From NCBI GenBank assembly GCA_010909165.1, contig VJWM01000025.1, forward strand, positions 1,798,001 to 1,862,000: a DNA stretch of 64,000 nucleotides. Direction: 5' to 3'. The DNA is from Anthoceros angustus. Lineage: Eukaryota > Streptophyta > Anthocerotopsida > Anthocerotales > Anthocerotaceae. Positions 31,886-42,699 of this stretch are shown in pieces. Position numbers and translations under genes: made by a program. Positions within the stretch are counted from its first letter, which is position 1. Every line of letters starts with the position of its first letter. The notes below the pieces were generated by a model. The model searched no databases. It had not been told where the DNA came from and worked only from the letters and a program-made list of their open reading frames with translations.

Positions 31886-32557
31886 ATGTCGAGGATCCTT
31901 TCTTCGCAGCTTGTCTACACCGGGAGTTCGTGCTTGCGGCAAGGACCTGACCTAAGCTCGGATCTGCCCGGTTTGGAGCGGATTCCGCAGCGGATCCCGC
32001 TGCTGGCTGCTGGATGCACCTTGAGGTTGAGGAGAAGGCTTGCACTTCCTGGCAGAAGTCGGCACCGACGCTGCGCATTTCTGAAGGAGGCCTGGCAACC
32101 AGTCCTTGGAATCGAAGCGAAGGCGGATTCAGATCACCGCAGCTTGGCGGAAGCCCCTCCTCCACCGAAATCTGGAGCCAGATTGCACGATTTTTGCCTC
32201 GGCTTGCCCTACGGCGGTGTGCTGGTTGCCACCGGTGTGGCCGGATTGGCAACGGCGGCCAGCAGATCTGGCCTTGGAGTTTTGGTTTTGGCAGGTGCGC
32301 TGATCCTCGGCTTAAGTGCCACAAGCCTGCAGGTGTGGAAGAAGGGAGAGCCCTCGTTTCTTCAGATCGGGAGTCAGGCGGCGGTAGCTGCTGCTATCTT
32401 GGTGAGGGAAGGGTACAACTATTCCCTGAGCAAAACCGTAGCCATTTTTCCAGCTGCTTTTGTGTGTGCAATCAGTGCCGCCATGCTTCTGTTTTACACT
32501 TATGTGCTCCTTGCTGGCGGAAATCCACCGAAGAAAGCCAAAGCCAGAGCGGCTTGA
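31886..32557 (+). CDS. FAX (fatty acid export) protein, TMEM14 family
   Basis: Single exon, 223 residues. Residues 1 to about 80 are a Ser/Arg/Leu-rich leader with few acids, as expected for a plastid transit peptide. The TMEM14 domain follows with four hydrophobic helices: LPYGGVLVATGVAGLATA, LGVLVLAGALILGLSATSL, FLQIGSQAAVAAAILVREGY and IFPAAFVCAISAAMLLFYTY. A short Lys/Arg tail follows (GNPPKKAKARAA). FAX proteins sit in the inner plastid envelope and move free fatty acids out for lipid assembly. Start: the first in-frame ATG after the leader; upstream in-frame sequence has no other ATG. The neighbour SDN gene follows on the same strand. Fragments of this gene appear at 26311-26415 and, antisense to HMA, at 28030-28434. 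Confidence 0.85.
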   Translation: MSRILSSQLVYTGSSCLRQGPDLSSDLPGLERIPQRIPLLAAGCTLRLRRRLALPGRSRHRRCAFLKEAWQPVLGIEAKADSDHRSLAEAPPPPKSGARLHDFCLGLPYGGVLVATGVAGLATAASRSGLGVLVLAGALILGLSATSLQVWKKGEPSFLQIGSQAAVAAAILVREGYNYSLSKTVAIFPAAFVCAISAAMLLFYTYVLLAGGNPPKKAKARAA

Positions 32558-32620
32558 ATGTATCTGCAGGCAGTTCTTGGCCAATGGAAAGTAAATACTC
32601 TATTTCCTCAACTCTATACA

Positions 32621-32638
32621 GGTAGGTACGTACCTACC
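32621..32638. other. Perfect 18-base palindrome
   Basis: GGTAGGTACGTACCTACC, 64 bases after the FAX stop, followed by a run of further GTACCT/TACCTA words to about 32675. It may be part of the FAX 3' end or a hairpin; function unknown. Confidence 0.7.
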
Positions 32639-32845
32639 ACCTAGGTACCGTACCTTGTACCTACATACCTACCTATACGCACATCTGGGTTCACCCATCT
32701 CCTCTTTCCTTCGTAGGAACTGATATTTCCTATACGCACATATTCTTTTGTTAATTTGGGTTGAAAATTTCTGCTCTTAGCAACATCAGTTAGGCTTATA
32801 TCACTGGGTAACTATCGCTTATTTACTTACCGTTTACTTGACCTA

Positions 32846-35510
32846 ATGCTGCTTCGCATTCAGAAGCCGTCGTTCCCCTTGGTTCAGCTTTCTAACGAAG
32901 TCCTTGGTGAGCTTTGCAAAACCCTGAGGAGGAGGGAGATGGGTGAGCAGCAGAAAGCGAAGTATTTGACTGGTTTCACGCAAGCAGATGCAGAATTTTT
33001 AGTACAGATTGTGAAGCTGGCACAGCACCGCAAGATTGTGGGTGCGCACGGTGATTGGAAAGAATTTTTGCGCCGGGTCGTGGACAAGGGGAAGTCCAAT
33101 GGTGATGATCCAGCTAGGCGTGACTGGAAGGTTCTGCAACGTTTTGTGCGCTCTTTCGTCCAGGAGGAGGACATTGAGGTTGATGAATGTCGCAAGTCGC
33201 CAGTCCTGTAGTTTTCTCTCCACCGCAGGAGATGAACCGTGAGGGCCTGTGCAGGTAGTGAAGAGAATCAGGAAATGGCGTGACCGGAACCATGTACGCA
33301 GGAAAGTGAACTGGGCGGCGTCACCAGAACAGGTGGGTGCTTATATTTTCCATGGTTTTGGGAGTGACGCAAGGGCAGTGCCTGATTCTCAGGCTTGTCT
33401 GCTGTTCAGAAACTGGTGGAATTGACCCAGGAGCATCCCTGTTACCTGAAGTCGTTTTCTTTCCCTTCATACTCGGAGGTACAGTCTGGCTGGTGTTTAG
33501 CTGCTGTTAGAAGAATTACAAGAGATTTGAGCTGATTTTGGAGTATCGAACTGGCAGGAATGGGTTTACATCAAGGAGGGCAGTCCGTCGGATGCCAGTG
33601 TGCCGGAGAGGCTCATCTCTCTGGACTGCGAGATGGGTGTTGGGGTTGACAATCGTCAGCATCTTTTGAAGATGTGTGTGGTGGATAGGGACTGCAACGT
33701 ATGGTTATTTGTCTCCGCCCCACACACATGTCCAGTGGTGTTTTTTATTTGGCCTGAGCTGTTGAGGCCATAAAGTGTCAGATTCTGTGCTGCTGTGTAG
33801 GTCTTGTTGGACACGCTGGTAAAGCCAGATGTGGGAATAAAGGACTATCTGACATCCATAACTGGATTGACAGCAGCTGCTTTAGAAGAATGCACGTTCT
33901 CTCGGGTTGATGCTCAGGTATTTCCTTGGACCCGTGCACTTCACCTCAGTAAGCTCTGTTAGGGTGGTTATAATGACTCGTATGTTGGGAATTGGCAGAG
34001 ACGGTTGCAAGAGCTGCTTCAGCCAGGCGTAATCCTTGTTGGACACAGTGTGAATCATGACTTAGAAGGTGAGCGCCTTTAGTGGGAGCTGACTATGTTG
34101 GTTGTATGTGTTTCAAACATGGTTGGCTGTTTGAAGCGTCCTCTAACATTGTCCCCTGATTGGCAGTCCTGCGAGTGGAGTATAGGAGGATCATTGATAC
34201 ATCATTGATATTCAACAGCAGCAATCCCCGTAGAATAGGGCTGAATGATTTATGCAAGGTTCGATCTGATGTTAGACCTCAGTAAGGTTCTCATCGTCTT
34301 GAAGATTCTTACAATTGCAACTTGTACCCCCATGGTATCCAGTTGCTTTGAACTCTTAACACTTGCTTGGGTGTGTTCTCGAATTGCAGGCTGTATTAGG
34401 CTATTCTTTCAGGGAGAAGGGAAAAGCACATGACTGCCTTCTCGATGCTATTATCCCTATGCGGCTTGTTCTCCACGCAGTTGAGCATGGTCTGAGCGAG
34501 CTGGAGCTTCCGCAAGAATCTGTACGTCTCCATTGGATAGATCTGTTGCTGATATTTTTTGGTTTTTTTCATGCTTAAAGTGCCAACCTCTCCGGTTCGC
34601 TTTTTTCAAGGTTGTAGATATCATGGCACCAAGTCTGCTGCTTCACAAGTTACCAGCTGCTGCGACTCCCAGTATTCTTCGACGACTTTTTCCGAGAGAC
34701 ATTCCCTGTGCTGTGGAAGTACGTTTCGTTGGACCCGTCCCTTAAGTTTGCTTTGTGTTATGCTAGGCATGTGGCCCTGGGTTGCTGGTCCCCTGAAACG
34801 TGGAACTTCCTGTGCAGATGATTGAGGGAAGATCCAAAAGTCGAAAGGCACTAGCCAAGTTCGAAAGTCCGGAGCATGCTAATCAAGTTTTTGAGCAACT
34901 TGTTGGTGAACTTGGAGAGGTGAATGCAGTTCTTTACCACACGGCTGTGACACTTCATCTTGTGCTTTCTTTCCATCGGCTCACACATCTGGTCTGCCAG
35001 GATTCAAGTGGGCTTCCTCAGAAAACGGTTGATTTGTGGGGCAAAGGCCTTTTCAAGCACGGGGCAATTCTAGTACGCAAGGGTCGTGTTCAAAAAGTCG
35101 AGGCTGCTCAGGATGTGGACATGGCACCATCACAGGCAACAATTACAGAGGCTCGCCAAGACTCTGCGACGGAGATTCTCAGACGAGTTGCAAGTGGTGC
35201 CACACCTGCAGTGGGAGCTGAGAGCAGAAAGCGGCCCCTTCAGGCTGTAACACAAGATGCGGACGGTGGTGAGAAAGGCGAGGCTGCCCAGTATGTGGGC
35301 ATTGTGCCAACTCAGACAACGGGTTCTGGGACGGAGACAGTCAGTCCAGTTCCAAATGGTCCGATGCCGGCACATGGATCTGAGAACAGAAAGCGGCCGC
35401 TTCACGCTGTATCACAAGATACGGACGGTGGTCAAGCAGGTTTAAAAAAGGTGTCAAAGCGCAGAAAGAAACGTAAGGTTATAAAGGATAGATCCAGAGC
35501 TTTCATCTAA
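32846..35510 (+). CDS. Small RNA degrading nuclease (SDN-like DEDDh 3'-5' exonuclease)
   Basis: Eleven exons, all GT-AG and frame-consistent: 32846-33178, 33255-33332, 33410-33478, 33558-33698, 33801-33917, 33999-34068, 34167-34258, 34390-34521, 34611-34718, 34818-34919 and 35001-35510 (1752 bases, 583 residues). Catalytic motifs: Exo I LISLDCEMGV (Asp, Glu), Exo II GHSVNHDLEVL (Asp) and Exo III KAHDCLLDA (His, Asp), so all DEDDh residues are present. The N-terminal part (WKEFLRRVV) and the block before the nuclease (EWVYIKEG) match plant SDNs, which trim 2'-O-methylated microRNAs from the 3' end. The C-terminal 150 residues are low-complexity with two related units (ESRKRPLQAVTQDADGG and ENRKRPLHAVSQDTDGG) and a basic, nuclear-localisation-like end (KKVSKRRKKRKVIK). 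Start: first ATG of the frame; an ATG at 32939 is possible. The exon 1 donor (GTTGAT at 33179) is weak and the least certain boundary. Confidence 0.85.
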
Positions 35511-35645
35511 GCCTGCCCTCCATTCAATCTTTCGAAAGCCCAAAACGATGATATTCGTACAGCCTGGTGGGTGGACAAAGGGCGGGATTTGAGGGTTCGA
35601 GGGCCCCATCAAACCTTTGTCCATTGGAGCGCAGAAGGTTCTTGT
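35455..35645 (+). repeat. SDN 3' end and flank, source of two dispersed copies
   Basis: The last coding bases of SDN and 130 bases of flank (through GGTGGACAAAG, TTTGAGGGTTC and CCATCAAACCTTTGTCC) recur at about 47620-47830 and 51890-52105 next to the LINE RT fragments. The two distant copies are closer to each other than to this one. Confidence 0.7.
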
Positions 35646-35729
35646 TTCCAATGACCCCGATGTCCTGCACATACTTTCCAAGATGGAGAGGTATTTTCTT
35701 CAATACCTGCAAGAGGTAACAAGAAGACT

Positions 35730-36152
35730 GGGATTATATGTAATTGGTACAGAATCCCAAATCACATGGAAATGGATTGTCGTAAGAAGAAGAACGGGGA
35801 ACCTCGGAAGGAGGCCCCACCTGGAGCTAACGTTGCAGCGAAGAAACAATCTTCCTCAACTCCAGCAGTGCTCACTGTGTGCTTGGCTTCTTCCAAGCCC
35901 TCCAATACCTCATGGTACTTAGACAGTGGAGCTACTTCACATATTTGTTACAACAGAAACTCTTTTGATTCTTACTCACCAGCCACAGGACATCAGTCTG
36001 TCCTCCTGGGAGATGATCACAATCGACCCATAGCGGATGTCGGTTCAGTTGTATTCAAGTGTGATTCAGGGCAGGTTCTACATCTTCATCAAGTCCTCCA
36101 TGTTCCTTCAATGTGCAAGAGTCTAGTATCAGCTGCGAGTCTTTGCCAATAA
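35730..36152 (+). pseudogene. Ty1/copia gag-protease fragment
   Basis: The frame gives the tail of a CCHC zinc knuckle (PNHMEMDCRKKKNG), then SSKPSNTSWYLDSGATSHIC, the copia aspartic protease active site (DSGAT), and VLHVPSMCKSLVSAASLC, the conserved GAG-pre-integrase entry. It ends at a stop just after. No integrase, RT or LTR follows, so it is an isolated fragment. Confidence 0.8.
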
Positions 36153-36184
36153 CACTTGTACTGACAATCTATAGAGACCATCAT

Positions 36185-36770
36185 CTAATCAGTGCCTGTG
36201 CAGATCGTATAGTTTCTATCACTTATGTAAGACAGGAGACAACTATCTGCATAAAGGATCTTGGCACCTCGGATCGCCTCTACCGGAGTTCCAGGATTTG
36301 TCTGGTTGACATCTACTCGTAGCTCAAACCGGAGTCCGTCAATGAACTTCTCCACCTTCTGCTCTTCATCCAATCTCGGCATATCCAGGGTAAGTTGGAG
36401 AAACTTGTCACACTATTCTTGCACAATGCCCCACTGATATATCTTTCGGAACTGATGATATAATTCCTTCCTGTTAACCAAGGAACTGTTCCAGGAAGAT
36501 CTGGCGGAACAGCGGCCATGAATACACCGGGGACTCCATTCCGAGGTCCACTGCTTTCTCATTGCCAGCCATGACTCTGTATCATCAAGGACATCACACA
36601 AAACTGAATCTTCTGGAGGTCATCCTTTTCATTGGCTGTGAGGTACTTGTCCATCTTGTCCAGCCAGTCGTACACACTTTGGGCTTCCTTAGCTTGGCCA
36701 TCGAAAGTGGTTGTCTTGATCTTCCGTTGGAGTTCTCGGTCCAGTTGCGGTTTGGGTTTGAACAAGCATT
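36185..36770 (-). pseudogene. Ty3/gypsy gag fragment
   Basis: Minus-strand frames give TTFDGQAKEAQSVYDWLDKM, YLTANEKDDLQKIQF, then RLDEEQKVEKFIDGLRFELR and ILYADSC. This is retrotransposon gag, resembling that of the elements at 38.8 and 42.7 kb (DWLDKLDKYL, ASEKDDQQKI). Broken by frameshifts; opposite strand to those elements. Confidence 0.7.
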
Positions 36771-36784
36771 CGTTGTCTTCAGGT

Positions 36785-37400
36785 GCTTCTAACCAAGATG
36801 CTCTGGCGGCTGAAGGGGGAGATCAGGCGGCCACAGCGCAGGTTTCTAACCCTAATGGGTTGCAGCCTGATGACTTCACGACTGTGCCTGTTAGTCAGAA
36901 GAGGACATTTGCGTGGTCTTCATTTGTCCAGCACGTGAAGAATGTGCCCAACCTGCAGGTCGATGATGATCATGTGAGCTCAATCCCCACTCTGGCCAAT
37001 CGGACACCCCTGCCTCAAGTGCTTGCAGGCCTGGAGCCTGCAACTGCACGTTTGGAGCGTTGTGAACAGGAATATGAGCAAATTGAGGCAAATGTTGAGG
37101 AGAAGCAGCAGCCGGATGCGCCAAGTGCTAACCCCTTTGTTTTTGTGGCACCTAATGCAGCGCGGGCTGCAGATGGTGCCATTCAAGATGGTGTTCATGA
37201 CTGTGAACATCTTCCTACTGCTGCAGTGAATGAGGACTGTGAAAGTGTATACCAGAAGAGTGTCGTGTCATCGACAAGAAGGGCCCAAGGGGTCTTAAGC
37301 GGAAAAGGAAGACCGATGTGGAACACGCGGTGCTCCCCGAACATCTCCATCCAGGAGGTGAGTTTTGCTGTAGTGAGCTTTCTGCTTTCAAGTTAACTTA
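36785..37400 (+). CDS. Unidentified coding region, upstream part
   Basis: About 200 codons: low-complexity acidic start (ALAAEGGDQAATAQ), a motif RTFAWSSFVQHVKNVP, an acidic helix (ERCEQEYEQIEANVEEKQQ), and a basic end after a frame change (KKGPKGLKRKRKTDVEHAVL) reaching a GTGAG donor at about 37356. The next exon appears to start at about 37608 (FIYRDSPSFLPMKDRVHYTI), where the gypsy fragment splits it. Possibly a plant transposase or an unknown nuclear protein. Confidence 0.4.
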
Positions 37401-37494
37401 CATCGATTGTGTCGGTCAGGCCCGAAATTATCAGTCCTTTTAAGCCTGGATTTTCAGATACCATTGTTTTCATGCCATTCAAGCCTGTATTTTC

Positions 37495-37676
37495 CAGCCC
37501 TCTAAGCTATGTATTTCCAGGCCATTCAGGCCTTGATAGTTTATGTTTGTGTTTCAGTCAATTCAGGACTATCCATTCCTTACACGGTGTTGGTGCTGAT
37601 GTGCAGGATTCATCTACCGGGACTCCCCCAGCTTTTTGCCTATGAAGGATAGGGTGCATTACACCATCCGGTGGCT
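37495..37676 (+). repeat. Direct repeat flanking gypsy fragment, left
   Basis: About 180 bases, from CCCTCTAAGCTATGTATTTCC to CATCCGGTGGCTTTGC, repeated at 39922-40096 on the other side of the gypsy fragment. Contains intron end and exon start of the unidentified gene. Far too long for a retroviral target duplication. Confidence 0.85.
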
Positions 37677-39926
37677 TTGCTAACCTTCACGTCCGTAGAT
37701 AGGAAAACCCGTTACTAACCAATCGTTGTAAATAACGGATACCGGCCTAACAAAATTTGGATGTTCTTGGTCGTAACAGGTGTATAAAACCCACACGTAA
37801 ATGAAAGCATCAAGTGATTCGGAGCACATCACGGAGCCTCGTTCCGTCGCGGTCCTCGGCAGTTTGGGCGTAGCATCTTGTATCGAGCCGCGATCTTCAA
37901 GCAATGACTCGGCTGGAAGGGGGCCGCGATCGGACTATGGCGGACACCGTCGCTCAGCGTGGCGGCGAGGAGCCAATCGCTTCTGTTGCGTGGCGGCCTC
38001 GGTTCTTCCATCGAAGGCGGCCGGGGCCAACGGTGGTCGGACGCTCCTCTCCCGGCGCCGGCGAGACAATCCCAGTGCGTGAGGCGCTCCGCGGCCGCCG
38101 TCGAGCCGGATCCACGAGATCCCACCATCCGGAGGTGGAGCAAGGCACGAACCGGCCCTCGGCGTCGGGGCCGACCTCGGAAGCTCCGAGCCCGCCCGAG
38201 CTCCTCGCACTGCGCAACCCAGGCGCCGAGGCCTCGGCATCCACAGGACGCACGAGGCCGACTCCCGGCCCCTGGGCGAGAAGACCACGAGGTGGAGGCC
38301 GTGCAGGCGTGGCCGACACGCTCGCCCGGCCGAGGCCGGTCGAGCCATGGAGTCGGCCCTCACCCGTCGAATCTCGATGGTCGAAGGTCGGCCGGTGGGC
38401 CGATTGGATTATTGCGACATGGGTCAGTCTGCGCGCGCGAGGCGGCGGCGGTGGATCCTCCCATGCCATCGGCCGCGCCACGAGCCCGATCGGGCGGCGC
38501 CGGTACTCGGATCTGTCAAGAACCCAGGCCGGTCGATAATGAAAGAAGCGGCATCGGTGGGTCATGTGGCGGCGGCAAAGCGAGGAGGAGCAAACCTTGC
38601 GGCGGTGACGGTAAACCTCCTCCACAGGTGAAAACAACAACAAGGACATCCGGCGGTAAGGAGGCTGCAGCTCTGATGCAGGCGGGAGGCCCGGAAGGGT
38701 CGGGCCTACCGAGCGACTCGAGTCCCAAGAGGACTGTCCCTCGACCCAGCGCTCGGCTCGATAAAAATTACAGTAAGATCGAACCACGACCTTCAATGGA
38801 AGCGAAAAAGATGCACAAGCGGTTCATATTGGACAAAATTTGGACAAGTACCTCGGCGCCTCGGAGAAGGGCGACCAGCGGAAGATACATTCCGTGATGT
38901 ATTTGGAAGATGCGTCAGTTGGTGGAAGCGGCGGGAAAAGCAAGTAGAATTGAAGCCCCATCTCTGGCCCTCCTTAGCCAAATCTTCCTCGAACACTTCA
39001 CCATCAACCACGCCGAGCTGTATCACGATTGGAAGATTCACCGGCAAAGATGCATGCGAAATCTGCGATAAATTTGCGGCTAACCTTGGACATGCCCACT
39101 TTGGGCGAGGCAATCGGCGCTTCATCGATGGTGAAATTCGACCTTGAGCGTCAACGGCGACCCACAGCACCTTTGGTGAAGCAATGAAAGCGGCGATTAA
39201 TTACGGCAATAACAAGTACAAGCATGCAACACCCAACTGCGAAGCCCAAATGGGGACAAGCGGCAAGCGATGGAAAAGAAACCGACCTTCAAGCTCTTGA
39301 GCGAGGAGGGCGGAAGAAATGTCGGGACAAACACATGTGCTTCACATGTGCCTCCACGACCACGGGTCGAGTCATGCCCACCGTCGGGACTTCATCAAGC
39401 TGGCTCAAAGGCGGGCGGACCACCGCCCCTCGGTGGGATCGGGAGGTGGCCAAGAGCAACAGGTCAAGATCGAGGAGATCGAGGAACCCCGAAATCAGCC
39501 AGTAGCGGTGGTCGGCCAAACCTCACTGACTCCCCAACTTTGTCCACATATCAAGATGCCGGTAAGCATCGAGGAGAGGCGGGCATGCTGGACTCGGGAG
39601 CCAGCCACCATTTCATCTCGCATCGGCGGCCAACGTAGCATCCTCATCGGGGACACAGGACGAGTGTCGGCCAGTGGTCACCCATGGCAAGGAGAGACCG
39701 AGGCGGGGCGCCACCGCCACCGTGGTTTTTCACGGAGGGTACCAAGAGGCTGGAGTTCACGGTCGTGCCTTTGCCACGATCTCATATCGCGGCGGTAACT
39801 TGCCCACCACTCCAAGCACACACCAAATTGATTTGGGCACACAACGGTTAGGGCAAGTCGGTGGCACCAATATGTCATGCGAGACGGATACATCCCGACA
39901 AATTGTTGTTTGCGATGTCGGCCCTC
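37674..39926 (+). mobile_element. Partial Ty3/gypsy element (LTR part to protease)
   Basis: Starts inside an LTR (TGCTAACCTTCACGTCCG, matching 41636 and 46848), passes a PBS-like TTGTATCGAGCC, a GC-rich leader, gag (about 38795-39170), a zinc-knuckle region (CFTCASTTTGRVMPT, about 39340) and a protease active site (MLDSGASHHFIS, about 39586). It ends in pol at GCCCTC, matching 43825. It lacks RT, integrase and the 3' LTR. The frame is broken by many small indels relative to the element at 41439. Confidence 0.8.
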
Positions 39927-40096
39927 TAAGCTATGTATTTCCGGCCATTCAGCCTTGATAGTTTATGTTTGTGTTTGATCAATTCGGGACTATCCATTCC
40001 TTACACGGTGTTGGTCGATGTGCGGATTCATCTACGGACTCCCCGACTTTTGCCTATGAAGGATAGGGTGCATTACACCATCCGGTGGCTTTGCAA
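39922..40096 (+). repeat. Direct repeat flanking gypsy fragment, right
   Basis: Right-hand copy of 37495-37676; differs by short indels at CG/CNG sites. It then continues into new exon sequence (CNPLISVFGIKPSHRGS). Confidence 0.85.
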
Positions 40097-40519
40097 TCCG
40101 CTCATTAGTGTTTTTGGAATCAAACCAAGCCACCGTGGTTCATGTTCAACAATGCATCGAGCAAACTATTTCGTGTCCTTGGTCATTTGAAGCCATTGTG
40201 ATGCGCTTTTGGCACTAATCTGAAGCATTGGCGGAACAATGTGAGGAAGGAGGCACGAAAGTTTCTGGAGGGCAAGAAGAAAAACCCTGCCTATGTTCCG
40301 AAGAGTGTAAAACCGGAGTATTGGGAGGTGTTTTTAAGAGAGGAGAAGGAGAAGATGGATGGTGTTGTAGCCCCTAGCCAGCAGAAAGTAGCTGCCATGA
40401 AGAGGGTGAAGGATATGGGAAGCAATACCTACGCATGCTTTGGCCATGGGGGGCAGCGTGGTTTTCTGGATAGGGTCAGAGGAATGTTTGGGAGGGAGCC
40501 AACCGTGGATGAGATGTGA
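40097..40519 (+). CDS. Unidentified coding region, downstream part (transposase-like)
   Basis: An open frame reads WRNNVRKEARKFLEG, VPKSVKPEYWEVFLREEKEK, then SQQKVAAMKRVKDMGSNTYA and FGREPTVDEM, with a stop at 40519. The 'VKPEYWEVF...K..NR/KV.D.GS..YA' layout resembles the C-terminal block of plant En/Spm-type transposase proteins (Transposase_24). There is no ATG at the head of this block, so it is an internal exon or a remnant. The family call is tentative. Confidence 0.4.
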
Positions 40520-41010
40520 GCAGTTCAGGGGAAATTACTGGTGAAGCTACGAGGATTTTGGATGAATTTCAAAATCACAAGTCCTTCTTTGGGTCCACAG
40601 GTTAACTCAATCGGGGGATTGACACTGCTATTAACGTGTGGAACCTGTTGGTTGAGGCAGGTTACCCAACCGATCAATGCGATGGCAAGGTCATGGATGC
40701 CATTTTGAAAAAAAATGTCAGAGACGATGGGTGGATGGTTGGGCACTACCTTCCCATAAAGTGGCCAAGGATGCTGAAGTCGATGATTAAGGTTAGAGTC
40801 GATCTTTGGTGCTTTCATCATTTCAATGTTACTCTTGATTTGTCTGAAAATTCTTGTTCCAGGACCTCATTTTTTGGGTGTGCAAATTTTCTGTAGGATG
40901 CCTGGTTTCCTAACGGCAACGCCATGGATTTGGCCGGCTGGCTGGAGAGGACAACTCTTGTTTTTTGAATACAAAAAAGGGGCGGACTTGCAGGTGTATG
41001 TCGCTCAGAC
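40520..41010 (+). other. Coding-like remnant after the transposase-like frame
   Basis: A frame at about 40612-40795 (INVWNLLVEAGYPTDQCDGK, then DGWMVGHYLPIKWPRM) looks genuine and stops at a possible donor (AAGGTTAGAG). A second stretch follows at 40860-41000. Unidentified; probably the rest of the same gene or element. Confidence 0.35.
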
Positions 41011-41248
41011 GAATTTTACTACGAGCTTTTTACCATAGAATTCTACTACGAGCTTTTTACCATAGAATTTTACTACGAGCTTTTAACCATAGAATTTTAC
41101 TACGTATTATTACTATAGAATTTTACGACGTATTATTACTTTAGAATTTTACTACATATTATTACTATAGACTTTTACTACATATTATTACTATAGACTT
41201 TTACTACGTATTATTACTATAGAATTTTACTACATATGTTAACCACAC
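41011..41248 (+). repeat. 26-28 base AT-rich minisatellite
   Basis: About nine units of GAATTTTACTACGAGCTTTT/TACCATA type. Units drift along the array from ACGAGCTTTTTACCATA to ACGTATTATTACTATA to ACATATTATTACTATA, a gradient expected from unequal exchange. Flanked by further degenerate TTTACTAC words to about 41300. Confidence 0.85.
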
Positions 41249-41433
41249 TGTTTACTACTTGATTTTACAACGAATATTTACTATAAAATATTACTAAGGG
41301 TCTTTTTCTACAACGGAGAGATTTACAACGGAACATAGCGGGAATTTACAACGGAGCTGTCGGATTACTTAACCATGGTTAATTAATTATGGTCAACATA
41401 TGATTAACCAAACCCACTCAGTTAACTGCAGTT
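41249..41433. other. AT-rich spacer, target of gypsy insertion
   Basis: TTAACC/GGTTAA-rich spacer with no gene. The same style of sequence resumes after the element (47055-47130: GGTTAACTAACC, TTTTTAACC), consistent with one interrupted locus. Confidence 0.6.
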
Positions 41434-41438
41434 AATAT

Positions 41439-41812
41439 TGTCACGACAGTGACCCCGATCGGCACCAGCAAGCCTAAGACCCCACACCGACGTAAGGAGG
41501 CCGCCACCACACAGTGACGCACCGCGTGAGAGGGCGACACTGCTGTGGTACCCACACCGCCGTCCCCGGCTGCCTAGAGCGGACATAGCGCTAGCGTAAC
41601 AAGGTGTCGAATCGCCACCCCGTTCCCACCCGTTAGTGCTAACCTTCACGTCCGTAGATAGGAAAACCCTGCTACTAACCAATCGCTGTAAATAACCAGA
41701 CTGCCCTAACAAGCTGGATGTTCTTGGTCCGTAAGGACCGAGGTGTATAAAACCCACCAGAATGAAAGCGATTCGAGCACATCACGGAGCCTCGCTCTGG
41801 GTCCGCGTAGCG
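41439..41812 (+). repeat. 5' LTR of gypsy element
   Basis: Begins TGTCACGACAGTGACC; TATA box TATAAAA at 41746; a short inverted repeat GGTCC-GTAA-GGACC just before it (about 41726). The right boundary is by comparison with the 3' LTR and may be off by a few bases. Confidence 0.8.
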
Positions 41813-41816
41813 TATC

Positions 41817-41828
41817 TGGTATCGAGCC
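41817..41828 (+). other. Primer-binding site (tRNA-Met type)
   Basis: TGGTATCGAGCC against the usual TGGTATCAGAGCC. The missing A lies where the sequence became CG, in line with the indel pattern elsewhere. Confidence 0.7.
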
Positions 41829-42699
41829 CCGCGATCTTCATGACTGGCTCGGAGGACCGGGACCGATCGATCACTATGGCGGACACCGATCGCTCAGCGA
41901 CGAGGAGGAGCCAATCGCCACGCGAGGCGGCCTGATTCTTCCTCGAAGTCAAGACGACGCCACCACCACCTGACGCCTTCCCACAGACGGCCGAGACAAT
42001 CCCAGTGCGTGAGACGCGCTGCCGCCTGCCCGGCCACGGATCCATGTGATCCCACCATCCCGAGGTGGAGCCCGAGTACCACACGTAACTGCCTCGGCCG
42101 GGGCCGACTCGAAAGCTCCCGAGCCCCGAGCTCCTCCCGCAAAGACTGCCGACACAACGCCAAGGACGCCGAGGCCTCGATCCCCGACGCGCATGTAGGC
42201 CGCCACGACTCCCCCGGATGAGAAGACACAGAATTGGAGGCCGTGCGGGCGTGGCCGACACGCCGCCAGAAAGCCGAGGCGAGCCATGGAGTCGGCCTCA
42301 CCCGCCGAATCTGGCGGTCCGGTCGGGCCGGAGCGCCACCGATGGCTTGTTGCGGTGCCATCGGGCGCCTGTCCCGCAGAGGAAGCGGCGACGGTGGATC
42401 CCGCCCCATCATCGCCACGAGCCCCGAGCCGGAGCCAAGAGGTACTCCGGATCTGTCAAGAACCTGACGGCCAATGAAAGAACGGCATCGGGTCATGTGG
42501 CAAAGACAAACGAGGAGGAGCAACCTTACCGGCCGACGGTAAACCTCTCCCCGTGAAAACAACAACAAGGACATCCGAAGGCCGGTAGGCAGCCTCAGAC
42601 GAGAACTGGGAGGCCTGGGGGTCGGGCCTACCAGAGCAACTCGAGTCCCAAGAGGACCCGTCCCTCGACCCGCCAGCTCGATAAAGAATTACAGCGTAA

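Noticed and set aside
37904-38897. Long GC-rich frames (up to 312 codons) in the gypsy leader
   Set aside because: All six frames stay open because of GC-rich composition, and none matches gag or a known domain until about 38795.
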